From: Nitrospira sp.
Lineage (GTDB): Bacteria > Nitrospirota > Nitrospiria > Nitrospirales > Nitrospiraceae
Assembly (NCBI GenBank): GCA_024760525.1
Contig: CP060499.1
Location: 2,873,501-2,937,500, forward strand
DNA: 64,000 nt
Direction of reading: 5' to 3'
This document shows positions 1 through 8,635 of the stretch, in pieces (positions within the stretch are counted from its first letter, which is position 1; every line of letters starts with the position of its first letter). The notes under the pieces were generated by a model. It had not been told where the DNA came from and made no database searches. It was given only the letters and a program-made list of their open reading frames with translations. Made by a program: the position numbers and the translations under genes.

Positions 1-2
1 GC

Positions 3-260
3 GCTCAGCGCATGAAATATACCACCATCGGCGACACGGTCAATACCGCAGCGCACTTAGAAACTTTCAGCAGGGAGGCTATTGCAGAACCGCTGGGGCG
101 TCGCCCGTGTCGGATCTTGATCAGCGAAAGCACCGCTCAGCTGCTCGGCAACCGTTTTCAATTAGAATGTATCGGAGAGGTGCGCCTCAAAGGAAAAGCG
201 GAGTCTTTGCTGGCCTACCGTATCGTCACCACGGCGTGTGGGAAGGAGCCGAGAGAGTAA
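3..260 (+). CDS. Class III adenylate/guanylate cyclase, C-terminal fragment
   Basis: Only the last 85 or so residues are inside the window; the gene begins upstream, and the reading frame is open to the first base. The segment reading RMKYTTIGDTVNTAAHLE matches the end of the class III nucleotide cyclase catalytic domain, where the family has (Y/F)T(V/A)IGDTVNxAxRLE. It is followed by the usual tail in which a sensor of the same family checks its effector domain (LECIGEVRLKGKAESLLAYRI, here split by normal family spacing). The family makes cAMP or cGMP from ATP or GTP as a dimer. The residues that decide substrate lie upstream of the window, so cAMP versus cGMP cannot be told. A membrane-anchored cNMP-binding protein lies 1.4 kb downstream and could respond to the product, but this is only inference from proximity. 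Confidence 0.85.
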   Translation, partial: AQRMKYTTIGDTVNTAAHLETFSREAIAEPLGRRPCRILISESTAQLLGNRFQLECIGEVRLKGKAESLLAYRIVTTACGKEPRE

Positions 261-364
261 TCCGTACATCGAACAGACTCGGAGCGAACCTCAAGACCAA
301 CATTCCAACAGGGGAACAAAAAAGCTTCCTTCTCGCGTGGCCTACCCGCTCCTCCCGGCAGTGC

Positions 365-1129
365 TTACTGGGGCTGAGATGTGCGCATACCTTGTATGCT
401 CGCGGCCACCTCTCCCAATCCACCTTGCTCAAGCAGCGACGCACGCTGCTGACGCAATTCCATGTCAGCCGGATTGGATTGCATTAGATCAGAAATAGCC
501 ATGAGAGCATCGTACCAAACTCCCGCTTCAGCATAGCGCTTCGGTGCATCCGCCTTGCTCACATCACTCGTCAGCGGCTGTTCCAGCTTGTCGCGATCCA
601 CACGCGCGATCGCTCCCTTCGCCACGACATTGGCGGAAGGCTCATCGGGGTCCATCACCAGCGCTACCGACCATTGATAACGCTCTCCAGGCACTAATTT
701 CGCGTTATAGTCTGCAAGTCTGATCTGCTGAACTCCAGGTCGGGCGGGGCTTGGAAGTTTCGCTTCCACGGCAGGAGCCTCGGCACTGTCGGCGATGAGT
801 GTGAATTCATAGGACAGGTTGTGTTTGGTCGGGGTGAACCAAAACAGCACTGGTTGCTCATGAATCGTTAATCCCACATGGTCAGGAGCCAACAGGCTGA
901 TCACCGGGAGACTCTTATTCGTGCCGCGTGTTCCTCCTCCCCTTCTGAGTCCAGGCGCCGGAGCCCCCTTTCGGGGTGGAACATACAGCAACGGTTTGAT
1001 GGTCGACTCGGACTTAGGTTGGGATGCGATAGTTTGGGGTGCTGTTCCTTGCCTCTCTTCTGCCAGGGAGAGCCACGGTAGTGGTAATGCGAGACCGGCG
1101 GCGATGCTTACGATAATGAAGAGTCTCAT
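365..1129 (-). CDS. DUF928 family exported protein
   Basis: A 254-residue protein of unknown function. The start at 1129 is chosen because AAAGGAGGG lies about 8 bases upstream; a longer in-frame start at 1153 has no such site. The first 25 residues are a signal peptide (basic start, then a hydrophobic stretch rich in Ile, Leu and Ala, ending LSLAEE). A Gly/Arg-rich segment (GLRRGGGTRG) leads into the domain with LLAPDHVGLTIHEQPVLFW, a stretch typical of DUF928 proteins, which are common next to CHASE2-type sensors and nucleotide cyclases. The neighbouring cyclase on the opposite strand fits that association. The C-terminal 60 residues are helical. No catalytic motif is visible, and the role is unknown. 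Confidence 0.7.
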   Translation of the reverse strand: MRLFIIVSIAAGLALPLPWLSLAEERQGTAPQTIASQPKSESTIKPLLYVPPRKGAPAPGLRRGGGTRGTNKSLPVISLLAPDHVGLTIHEQPVLFWFTPTKHNLSYEFTLIADSAEAPAVEAKLPSPARPGVQQIRLADYNAKLVPGERYQWSVALVMDPDEPSANVVAKGAIARVDRDKLEQPLTSDVSKADAPKRYAEAGVWYDALMAISDLMQSNPADMELRQQRASLLEQGGLGEVAASIQGMRTSQPQ

Positions 1130-1656
1130 AATGCTCCCTCCTTTGTTTGACACTTCAAATCCAGGCGAGAGATGATTTGCTCATATCATACCGACTACCC
1201 TCTCGAAAAGAAGCGCCTCAACACAGCTGCTATTCTTAGCCGCATAAAAACACTGCTGTTTCTTGCCTTCAGAACGCTACAGCCATTCCCGAGTTTGATG
1301 GGGGCAGTAATATACGCCTACATTCCAATGTAAATCCATCTCCTCATGGGGATCACTCATCGATCCAGGCCGCTTGGCCAATCTCACATCGCAGCGAATA
1401 TCCGTGACAATCACTCCCCATCTCCATTGGCTGCAAGCCGACTTGGATCTGCAACAAACCCGCTCTGGCGCGCCGCCATCGTCGAGTTCCCCTTCGAGGT
1501 CAAGCAGACCATGCATAGGTGCGGTTCTCAAACGCCTTGGTGGATTACACTGTGCCGATTTGGTTATCATACGCATCGCCGAATCGGGCAAGCTCGTTCA
1601 TTCACCTTCTCCTTCTCCATTTTCACTCGAACTGGTGCTGGAGGAAATCACAGTCC
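1130..1656. other. Gene-free stretch
   Basis: About 530 bases between two divergent genes. It should hold the promoters of the DUF928 gene (leftward) and the cNMP-binding gene (rightward). Short open frames run through it on both strands, but none has a ribosome-binding site together with a recognisable product. I see no repeat, RNA gene or terminator hairpin here. Confidence 0.4.
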
Positions 1657-2301
1657 ATGCACTTCGACATCGTTACCATCATCGGCCTATTGGGATGCGT
1701 GTTCTATCTTGCCAGTCACTCGCAGAAAGAGATGATTTCTCTGCGCGTGCTGGCCGTGGCCAGCAACGTCGTCTTTATCATCTTCAGTGTGCTGCATGCG
1801 CACTTGGACATCTCACAGTTGGTTGGCATGCCGGAATTTCTTTTGAATTTCATCCTATTGCCGATCAACACCAAACGCCTGTTAGAAATCATCCGGCTGA
1901 CAAAGCAAATTGAACAGGCCACCGTGGAATCACCCGTGTCGGAATGGCTTTTGCCACATATGCATTTAAAGAAGCACCGCGCCGGAGAAGTACTTTTCCG
2001 AAAGGGTGACAAGGCCCACGAAATTGTTTACGTGGCCGATGGGCGCCTCAAACTTCAAGAGATCGACCACTACATCGGCCCCGGCGAGTTGATCGGAGAG
2101 ATAGGGCTCTTCTCAGGTGAAAAGGTACGCACGATGACTGTGATATGTGACACCGACTGCGAGCTATACAAGATGACTGACGAGATGATTTACCGCCTGT
2201 ACTACCAGAATCCGAAGTTGGGGTTCTTCTTTATGCGGCTGATCGTCCAACGGCTGCTGGCCGACGTGCGGCGCGGCGCCATCGAGCCAGGAACCGTGTA
2301 A
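1657..2301 (+). CDS. Membrane-anchored cyclic-nucleotide-binding domain protein
   Basis: A 214-residue protein. ATG 1657 is chosen because GGAGGAAAT lies 9 bases upstream and the encoded N-terminus is clean; the in-frame extension to 1519 is not credible protein. Three hydrophobic segments (about residues 4-20, 29-48 and 58-76) look like membrane helices. They are followed by a cNMP-binding beta-barrel (about 90-195) with the phosphate-cassette pattern GELIGEIGLFSGEKVRTMTV, including the Glu and Arg expected to contact the cyclic nucleotide. There is no helix-turn-helix, so this is not a CRP-type regulator. The family resembles Popeye-like or channel-derived membrane cNMP sensors. A role as a membrane receptor for the nearby cyclase is inference. 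Confidence 0.7.
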   Translation: MHFDIVTIIGLLGCVFYLASHSQKEMISLRVLAVASNVVFIIFSVLHAHLDISQLVGMPEFLLNFILLPINTKRLLEIIRLTKQIEQATVESPVSEWLLPHMHLKKHRAGEVLFRKGDKAHEIVYVADGRLKLQEIDHYIGPGELIGEIGLFSGEKVRTMTVICDTDCELYKMTDEMIYRLYYQNPKLGFFFMRLIVQRLLADVRRGAIEPGTV

Positions 2302-2355
2302 TTGAATGATCCTCGTGAAGCGATCGACACTACAACCCTGGCCCTATGAAACGGC

Positions 2356-3084
2356 TCAGGGGTGCTGGATTTCCTGGAGCGTGAACTGCTTCGGAAGCAG
2401 AACCGGCAAGATCACACCGATGGGATCACCACGCTTGATGGTGGTGGGCTTGTGCAACTGCAGAAGGAAGTTGGCTGTAAACGCTTCGTAGTCGGGTAAC
2501 CAGTCATACTGATTCGGCGTACGCTTGTACTCCTGCGTCTTGATACCTTCCCAGACGGTGAATGTCCGTTCCGGGTGGTGATAGAAGTGGTTGGGCACAT
2601 CCTTCATCATCAATCCGACATGCTTGGGATAGTATAATCGGATTCCGCAGCAGAGCTTGGGGTAGCCGCTGTTCAGGATCAAATCAACATACATGCCGGA
2701 GAACGTCTTGTACCCCAGCAGTCGCTCTTCCGGCAGAATCGGAGGTGATTGCCACTTGATGCCCTCAGCCGTGCGGCGCACCTTCACATCGGCCGGGCAG
2801 CGGATGAGCCAGCCGTAGTTGCCCGCCGTGCGAACCGGCCCACAGTCGTCGGGCAGCACCTTATATCCGCCGGCAGCCAGTGCCCGCTGTTCATCCAGCG
2901 TCATCTGGTTCAACATCGGCCGGTGCGGATGAAAGTCCAGCTTGAGCCGCTCCGGTGGAAACGCAGTCGAATATTCCCGTTCCCAATAGATGACAATCTT
3001 GTCACTTTCCTCATCCGATGCCGGAGAAGCTGTCGTTTCTTCTTCCATGGAAAGAGACAGTAATCGAAGGTGAGGGGCCGGCAC
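2356..3084 (-). CDS. Conserved hypothetical protein, DUF6065-like
   Basis: A protein of 242 residues if GTG 3084 is used, or 230 from ATG 3048; neither start has a good ribosome-binding site. No signal peptide or membrane segment is visible. It is rich in aromatic residues and prolines (AGNYGWLIRCP, GYPKLCCGIRLYYP, HFYHHPERTF), which suggests a compact soluble beta-fold. The tail, IKRGDPIGVILPVLLPK, resembles the end of DUF6065-type proteins. That family match is from memory of pattern only and is weak. It ends 54 bases from the convergent cNMP gene, with no terminator hairpin visible between them. Confidence 0.5.
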   Translation of the reverse strand: MPAPHLRLLSLSMEEETTASPASDEESDKIVIYWEREYSTAFPPERLKLDFHPHRPMLNQMTLDEQRALAAGGYKVLPDDCGPVRTAGNYGWLIRCPADVKVRRTAEGIKWQSPPILPEERLLGYKTFSGMYVDLILNSGYPKLCCGIRLYYPKHVGLMMKDVPNHFYHHPERTFTVWEGIKTQEYKRTPNQYDWLPDYEAFTANFLLQLHKPTTIKRGDPIGVILPVLLPKQFTLQEIQHP

Positions 3085-3222
3085 AAGAGGCTAGGCAAGG
3101 CTAAGAGGTTACTTATCGGAATTGAATGCCCCTGTGAAATTGGTCTCCGGCTCCTCCAAAGCTGAAAAGGAATTTGTCTGGAGGTTGAAAAAGAGAGTCG
3201 GAATAGTTTTTTATCACGCCTC

Positions 3223-3567
3223 TCACCGGGACACGACTTTGAAGGTATCACCGGCGATGATGAGCCCTTCGGTGCCGTCGGTTAGCTTGACCTGGAAGGC
3301 GTCAAAATCTTTGCCGTGATACACGCCTATGGCCCGTGCCGTCTCACTGGCTTTCAGAATCGCAATGACTTTCCCTGGCTGAGGCCCCGCACTTGCGGAC
3401 TCAGTCGAAGGCGCTGTCTGTTCTATGCTGTGAACCTCCGTTGGTTTTTCGATCATGAGGATCGTTTCGCGATTGTCGCATCCAACAAGAATTACTGCAC
3501 TGAGAGCACTTAAAGCGACGACGGTGAGATAGTCGTGGATTCCTTTCATAACAGTGTTCAACCCCAT
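3223..3567 (-). CDS. Small SH3-like lipoprotein
   Basis: A predicted lipoprotein of 114 residues. ATG 3567 has GGAAAGCGA upstream; ATG 3549 is an alternative that still gives a full signal peptide. The signal ends at an LVGC lipobox, so the mature protein starts at Cys and is probably anchored in a membrane. A low-complexity Ser/Thr/Pro linker follows. The C-terminal 50 residues (GKVIAILKASETARAIGVYHG..DGTEGLIIAGDTFKVV) have the look of a small SH3-like or KOW-type barrel. The function is unknown. It lies about 160 bases downstream of rlpA on the same strand and may share its transcript. Confidence 0.55.
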   Translation of the reverse strand: MGLNTVMKGIHDYLTVVALSALSAVILVGCDNRETILMIEKPTEVHSIEQTAPSTESASAGPQPGKVIAILKASETARAIGVYHGKDFDAFQVKLTDGTEGLIIAGDTFKVVSR

Positions 3568-3730
3568 TCGCTTTCCGACCTCACTCCCACTCGTCGTCAA
3601 CTGGAAGCGTGAATATACCAGTTACGTAGCGCTCATTCATTAGTGACGGTGAAGCGCTTCAAGGATGCAGACCAACCGTGCGCTGGACGCGCCGGACACG
3701 GATACCCTCTCCCCCCTTGCGGGGCTCCGC

Positions 3731-4486
3731 CTATGACTCTTCCAGTTGAATCGTCTCGACACGGACCAGGGCGACTCCTTTGTCGACAAACCCAAGCTGT
3801 TCGGCGGCTCCTTCGCTCAAGTCGATGATCCTCTTTCCGGAATCAGGATTGTGCTGACTGGGAAAGGGACCGCGGTCATTCACTCTCACAACGATCGACC
3901 TCCCATTTTCAAGGTTCGTCACCTGCACATGGGTGGGAAGCGGCAGATACTTATGGGCTGCCGTCAATCCTCGTGGGTTAAACAGTTCGCCGTTGGCCGT
4001 CATGGATCCACTGTTCTGACGCACTGTTTCTTCCCCATACCAAGATGCCATGCCTGTCTCTCCATACGTCTGCGCACTGGAGACGCTCATCGGCACATAA
4101 TACCGGCCCTTGACGGTATAGGGAGCATTTTTCACGCGCCCAAGGCGAATCGCCTCCTTGACCGGGAGTCCATCGATGGTCTGAACGTCGTCCCTCACCA
4201 AGGGATACTCCAACGGAGCACGGACGACTTCAAAGGTAAACTTGCCGATGTGGTACACGAGTTTGGTCGTCTCTTTCGTAAATTGATAAGTTCCTCGCAC
4301 AACCCATACGGTCCCTTTCACGGTTCCCTTAATGACACGATAACCCGTCTTGATTGTTGAGAAGGTCGCGTCGATCACCGAACAGGAGGCAAGATTTAGG
4401 AGAGCGAGAAGGAGAAGCAGTGAGAGAAACGTACCTTGTCGAAGGTTTTCACAAACACGCCGTACGGGCAGAACATACAATTTCAT
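3731..4486 (-). CDS. rlpA: RlpA-like septal ring lytic transglycosylase (lipoprotein)
   Basis: A protein of 251 residues from ATG 4486, which gives a normal signal peptide ending in an LASC lipobox; an upstream in-frame start would bury that signal. The C-terminal half is a double-psi beta-barrel with the RlpA hallmarks GMASWYG, TANGE, FNPRGLTAAHKYLPL, VTNLENGRSIVVRVNDRGPF and RIIDLSEGAAEQLGF. RlpA proteins cleave peptidoglycan glycan strands lacking stem peptides, or help separate daughter cells. There is no C-terminal SPOR domain, so recruitment to denuded septal glycan must differ from that in Pseudomonas. Between the lipobox and the barrel is a family-unusual stretch of about 90 residues rich in Thr, Val and Lys (residues about 40-130), of unknown role. 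Confidence 0.85.
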   Translation of the reverse strand: MKLYVLPVRRVCENLRQGTFLSLLLLLALLNLASCSVIDATFSTIKTGYRVIKGTVKGTVWVVRGTYQFTKETTKLVYHIGKFTFEVVRAPLEYPLVRDDVQTIDGLPVKEAIRLGRVKNAPYTVKGRYYVPMSVSSAQTYGETGMASWYGEETVRQNSGSMTANGELFNPRGLTAAHKYLPLPTHVQVTNLENGRSIVVRVNDRGPFPSQHNPDSGKRIIDLSEGAAEQLGFVDKGVALVRVETIQLEES

Positions 4487-4584
4487 TGCCCAATACGTGA
4501 CACCGCCACAGCTCGTTCCCTGCCAGCGAATCGCTACCTCGCATCGGCCAGCTATGTTTATGCAAATCCCATAAATGGTTTTGG

Positions 4585-5253
4585 TCAATAAATGATGCCG
4601 CCGACCACCCAGTGGCGGTCGTCGGGGATGTCGATCAGCAATCGTGTGAGATTCATGCGCGCCAGCTGTGAACCGATCTCATCCTCCGTAAAAGCCGCGA
4701 GCAGCGAGTTGTAGAAATCGCGGCGTAAGATATCCGGTTCATTGGCGGCGTACTGGTCCACAATGGCTTGCGCAGCTTCCGGCGATTCCGGGCGGAGCAG
4801 ATCCATCACGAGTACCGGGGAGCCCGGCTTCACGAGTTGCCGAAGTTTTTGCCAAAACTGCAGGGGGTTGGGCAGATGGTGCAGCAAGCTATTGGAGATC
4901 GCTGCATCGGCAATATTGGCTCCAGCTACGGCATCGAGTCGTTCGCAACGCAGCGTAATGCGATCGGTCAAGTCAACTTGCTTCACTGCCTGTTCGCCTA
5001 ACTGGATCATCGGCGCCGAGGCATCAACCCCGATGATCCGGCAGGCCGGATACAGTCTAGCAAACCGGATCGGGATGTCGGCAGGGCCGCAGCCGAGATC
5101 CAAAACACGGCCTTGCGAAAACTCCGGGAAGTATTCCTTGAATCGATCGACGAATCCTTGATTCTCTTCGGCAAAGTCGGCACGCGCATAGGCTTCCGCC
5201 TGCTTGGGATCGTCCATTACTTCCGGTTCGAGTATTCGATTCATCATCCTCAT
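4585..5253 (-). CDS. Class I SAM-dependent methyltransferase
   Basis: A 222-residue soluble methyltransferase. Motif I is VLDLGCGPADI (residues about 50-60), motif II ends in GVDAS, and SNSLLHHLPNPLQFW with VLVMDLLRP are the usual post-II and motif III segments of small-molecule methyltransferases. Three ATG codons lie close together (5253, 5247, 5244); a GGGG/GAGG stretch serves any of them. The substrate cannot be told from sequence. It lies about 100 bases upstream of rlpA on the same strand and about 50 bases downstream of the MOSC gene, so it may belong to a longer leftward transcript. Confidence 0.8.
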   Translation of the reverse strand: MRMMNRILEPEVMDDPKQAEAYARADFAEENQGFVDRFKEYFPEFSQGRVLDLGCGPADIPIRFARLYPACRIIGVDASAPMIQLGEQAVKQVDLTDRITLRCERLDAVAGANIADAAISNSLLHHLPNPLQFWQKLRQLVKPGSPVLVMDLLRPESPEAAQAIVDQYAANEPDILRRDFYNSLLAAFTEDEIGSQLARMNLTRLLIDIPDDRHWVVGGIIY

Positions 5254-5307
5254 CCCCCGTCATCCGTAAAGCATGTTCGCAAGAAATCTTACGAACTCCC
5301 CGTCACT

Positions 5308-5787
5308 TCATGATTCCACGGTCACTGCATCTCCCGGTCGGACAATCCCTCCTTGCAACACCCTCGCATAGACACGACTCCAGCCAGGGTTTAACTTCTG
5401 CGAAATGCGCGAGAAATCCTCGTCCCTAAACCACAGCCGATTGTGACTGCAGGGAGTCGTATAGCTCGTGACTTCGAGTTGAATCTCGGGACCGATCGTC
5501 AATCGCACACCCGGCCGTACCAGCTCCCAATCCAGGCCGGACAGCGTCAGGTTTTCGCCGGACGATCCGGGGTCGATCGGATGACCTTCTTCTTGAAGCT
5601 GTTCGATAAGCTCCAGCGAAAATAGACAGACGGCCCGGTCGGGTCCGCCGTGAACCTTGAGATTCCGCTGCCGATCGCCATCCAACCCGTGTTCGCCCAC
5701 TTTTGCTTCCCAAACGGGAAGCTTCGGAACTCCTCCGTCGGAGACATTGATCTGATGGACATGTGGATACGGCGGCCTGGTCGCCAT
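5308..5787 (-). CDS. MOSC domain protein
   Basis: A 159-residue single-domain MOSC protein (the C-terminal domain type of molybdenum cofactor sulfurase). Features include HGGPDRAVCLFS, SSGENLTLSGLDW, a YTTPCSHNRLWF segment holding the conserved Cys, and VYARVLQGGIVRPGD. Stand-alone MOSC proteins of this size resemble YiiM, which handles molybdenum cofactor and reduces N-hydroxylated compounds. The start codon overlaps the stop of the upstream prmA-like gene (ATGA arrangement at 5785-5789), so translation is probably coupled. The functional reason for pairing with prmA is not obvious. Confidence 0.8.
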   Translation of the reverse strand: MATRPPYPHVHQINVSDGGVPKLPVWEAKVGEHGLDGDRQRNLKVHGGPDRAVCLFSLELIEQLQEEGHPIDPGSSGENLTLSGLDWELVRPGVRLTIGPEIQLEVTSYTTPCSHNRLWFRDEDFSRISQKLNPGWSRVYARVLQGGIVRPGDAVTVES

Positions 5788-6668
5788 CAGGCCTCTCCGT
5801 CGCAGGATTCAGGTCTGAGAAATTTCATCGCCACCCACCCCTCTTCCTGGCGCCGTTCCGAGCACGCCAAGCCAAGATTGGCGAATCGATCGACGATCTC
5901 ATCCTGCTGCTCGACGAGAATACCGGAGACCAGTATGCGTGCTCCTTCCGACGCCGAGCTTACCACATCGCCGGCGAGATCCAAGATCGTTTGCCGGTCG
6001 AGATTAGCAAGCACCAGATCGGCAATCCGTCGCTTCTCCTCCGGCAGATCGTCCATCGTGCCCGTCATGATGTCGATCCGATCGTCCACATGATTCAACC
6101 CGAGATACTCCCTTGCACACTCCACCGCAACCGCATCATGTTCAACCCCGATGGCCGATGCGGCACCGAGCTTGACCGCCGCCATGGCTAAGATAGCGCT
6201 GCCGGCGCCCACATCCAAAACCCGCTCTCCGCCATGTATCTCCTTCTGCAACCATTCGAGCAACATCCGAGTGGTCGCATGGTGGCCGGTGCCGAACGCC
6301 TGCTTCGGATCGAGCACGATGTCGATATCGTTCGCCATCAATACGACTGGCTCCCAGCTCGGACGAATGACCAGTCGGCCGATGTGAAGTGGCCTCACTG
6401 AGCGAGCCCATACCTCGTTCCAATCCTGAGCCGGCACCTGTCGCACAGAGAGCGGAATATCCCCGATCGATGGTGCAAGGTCGGCAAGTACCAGACGAAT
6501 CGAAGCGAGCCGATCCTCGTTCCACTGGTCTTCCGGCCAATAGAGATGGACCGCCCCCTCATCCTCCCATGCGCCTCGGAGGCTCGGATCATCGAGTCGA
6601 CTGAGCAGCTCCCCCGCGTCGACGCACTCGTGGATACAAACGTCAATCCAATCGTTGGGCATGGCCAT
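5787..6668 (-). CDS. prmA: Ribosomal protein L11 methyltransferase
   Basis: A protein of 293 residues from ATG 6668; a TTG at 6710 would add 14 residues, but NDWIDVCIHE near the first ATG matches the usual PrmA beginning. PrmA methylates ribosomal protein L11 with SAM. The signature DPKQAFGTGHHATTRMLLEWL corresponds to the family DPxxAFGTGxHxTT loop. It is followed by VLDVGAGSAILAMAAVKLGA (motif I), NLDRQTILDL where the family has an NI-type motif IV, and a C-terminal GWVAMKFLRP. The family's NI(L) motif is NLDRQ here, a mild deviation. It lies upstream of and overlaps the MOSC gene. Confidence 0.85.
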   Translation of the reverse strand: MAMPNDWIDVCIHECVDAGELLSRLDDPSLRGAWEDEGAVHLYWPEDQWNEDRLASIRLVLADLAPSIGDIPLSVRQVPAQDWNEVWARSVRPLHIGRLVIRPSWEPVVLMANDIDIVLDPKQAFGTGHHATTRMLLEWLQKEIHGGERVLDVGAGSAILAMAAVKLGAASAIGVEHDAVAVECAREYLGLNHVDDRIDIMTGTMDDLPEEKRRIADLVLANLDRQTILDLAGDVVSSASEGARILVSGILVEQQDEIVDRFANLGLACSERRQEEGWVAMKFLRPESCDGEA

Positions 6669-6778
6669 TTCGTGGTTGATGAAACCTGATAGATCGTCCT
6701 TCCAACGCAAGCCTACAAGATCCTGAGATTCACATTGGTATTTGACGTCCCCGACCCGTTCCCAGTAAGGTCGCTGTC

Positions 6779-8626
6779 ATGGCTCACTCGCGTATCGCCC
6801 AGATCGAGACGATGGTCCGGTTGGCCGACCGGCGCATTGCTCGAGGAACCAGAACCAGCGCCACCTTCACGCGATGGCGGCTGGCCATTTTCCTCATCGG
6901 CCTAGTCGTCACGATCACCCTCTATAAGCTCGATTGGTATCACAGCGGCAACCTGGCCCTTGGAGTGTTCCTGGCCATCTTCGTCACCGTCGCCGCGTAT
7001 CATAACAAGGTGGAAACCCGGATTCACCGGCTTCGTCAATGGAAACAGATCAAGCTGACGCATGTGGCGCGGATGGCGCTGGACTGGGCCGCAATTCCTC
7101 CTAGGCCGGGCGAAACTCCAAAGGCTCACCCGTATGCTGCCGACCTGGATCTCTTCGGCGCCCACTCTCTGACGCATCTCCTCGACACGACCGTCTCGGA
7201 CCATGGCAGAGAGCGCCTGCATCATTGGCTGTTGGATCAACCTCCCATTCCATCACAGTGGCACACGCGGCAGTCGTTGGTGCGAGAACTGGCGTCACGC
7301 TCCTTGTTTCGTGACCGTCTGGCGCTCGAGGCCAAACTGACCGGAGACCAAGAAATCAACGGCAGGCGGTTGGCCGCGGTGCTTGAACATCCGGTCGGCT
7401 TGCCCCACTTGAACACATTTCTTGCCGTCCAAAGCCTGCTCGCCCTGACAACCATAGGTTTCGCCTTCGCCACAATGTTCGGCCGGCTCCCCGGCTATTG
7501 GATGTTTTCGTTCGCGGCCTATGTGCTGATCTACTTCATGACCGATCAAGGGGAAGAGTTGCTGGAGCATGCCGTCGGACTTCATCATGAAACCGAGCGG
7601 CTGGCCACGGTTCTCGGCTACATCGAGCGCCATGCAAAACGGCGGGACACGGCCCTCGCTTCAACGTGGACGACTACGATCGATGCGGCCAGTCCCACCC
7701 AGCACCTCAACCGCGCGGCTCGCACGCTCCATGCGATCAGCATCAAGGCTCACCCCCTTGTTCATCTGGCGGTCAACGCCCTGTGTCCGTGGGATCTGTG
7801 GTTCACCCGGCAACTGATTCAGGTCCAGCACGAGATCAAGGATGCCCTTCCTCATTGGCTTGACTGTTTAGCTGAAGTCGAAGCCGCGTCGGCATTAGCA
7901 ACGTTCGCCCATCTTCATTCCGACTATGCATGGCCCACCCCGCTTGTCACAACCGCCGAACTGAACGGCACGCCTCCGGCTCTCCATGCAAACCAGCTCG
8001 GACACCCGCTTCTCCCCGCCAAAACCCGCGTGGCAAACGACGTTCATCTGACGGAGCTCGGCTCGATCCACTTGATCACGGGCTCAAACATGTCCGGCAA
8101 GAGCACCTTCCTGCGAACGATCGGTATCAACCTTTGTCTGGCGCAAGCCGGAGGTCCAGTCTGCGCACACTCGTTTGAATGGACCTGGAGCCGCTTGGCC
8201 TGTTGCATCCGCGTCGATGACTCGCTCGATGCCGGTCTGTCGTTCTTTTATGCCGAGGTCAAACGCCTGAAAACGATCCTCGATGCCACCAAAGAAATAC
8301 CCGCGCCACCTGTGCTGTTCTTGATTGATGAAATATTCAAAGGCACCAACAACCGGGAACGGCTCATCGGCAGCCAGGCCTATATCACCGAACTGTCACA
8401 AGGGAATGGCTTCGGCCTCGTGAGCACCCATGATCTCGAGTTGGCGGAATTGGAGCCTGTGGTGCCGAGACTCATCAATGCACACTTCCAGGAAACCGTG
8501 TCGGCCGGCGCACTCGAGTTCGATTATCGGCTCCGACCGGGTCCTTGCCCCACCACGAATGCGCTGCGCATCATGGAACTGGAAGGGCTCCCTATTTCCC
8601 CAAACATCAACAATCGGGCAAAATAG
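6779..8626 (+). CDS. Membrane-associated MutS-type ATPase
   Basis: A 615-residue protein. Two N-terminal hydrophobic helices (about 32-50 and 60-76) and a possible further pair around 215-255 suggest membrane attachment. The C-terminal third is the MutS ATPase: Walker A GSNMSGKSTFLRTIGINLCLAQAG (K about 442), Walker B VLFLIDEIFKGTNNRERL and the switch STHDLELAEL. The mismatch-recognition and connector domains of true MutS are missing, so this is not the mismatch repair protein. The family is widespread but its function is not established. The next gene starts 9 bases downstream, so the two are co-transcribed. GTAAGG about 7 bases upstream supports ATG 6779. Confidence 0.8.
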   Translation: MAHSRIAQIETMVRLADRRIARGTRTSATFTRWRLAIFLIGLVVTITLYKLDWYHSGNLALGVFLAIFVTVAAYHNKVETRIHRLRQWKQIKLTHVARMALDWAAIPPRPGETPKAHPYAADLDLFGAHSLTHLLDTTVSDHGRERLHHWLLDQPPIPSQWHTRQSLVRELASRSLFRDRLALEAKLTGDQEINGRRLAAVLEHPVGLPHLNTFLAVQSLLALTTIGFAFATMFGRLPGYWMFSFAAYVLIYFMTDQGEELLEHAVGLHHETERLATVLGYIERHAKRRDTALASTWTTTIDAASPTQHLNRAARTLHAISIKAHPLVHLAVNALCPWDLWFTRQLIQVQHEIKDALPHWLDCLAEVEAASALATFAHLHSDYAWPTPLVTTAELNGTPPALHANQLGHPLLPAKTRVANDVHLTELGSIHLITGSNMSGKSTFLRTIGINLCLAQAGGPVCAHSFEWTWSRLACCIRVDDSLDAGLSFFYAEVKRLKTILDATKEIPAPPVLFLIDEIFKGTNNRERLIGSQAYITELSQGNGFGLVSTHDLELAELEPVVPRLINAHFQETVSAGALEFDYRLRPGPCPTTNALRIMELEGLPISPNINNRAK

Positions 8627-8635
8627 ACTGCACGG

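Noticed and set aside
1277..1591. 104-codon frame on the minus strand in the gap before the cNMP gene
   Set aside because: Composition is unlike the neighbours and there is no ribosome-binding site.
6779..8626. MutS mismatch repair protein
   Set aside because: The mismatch-recognition and connector domains are missing, and membrane helices are present.
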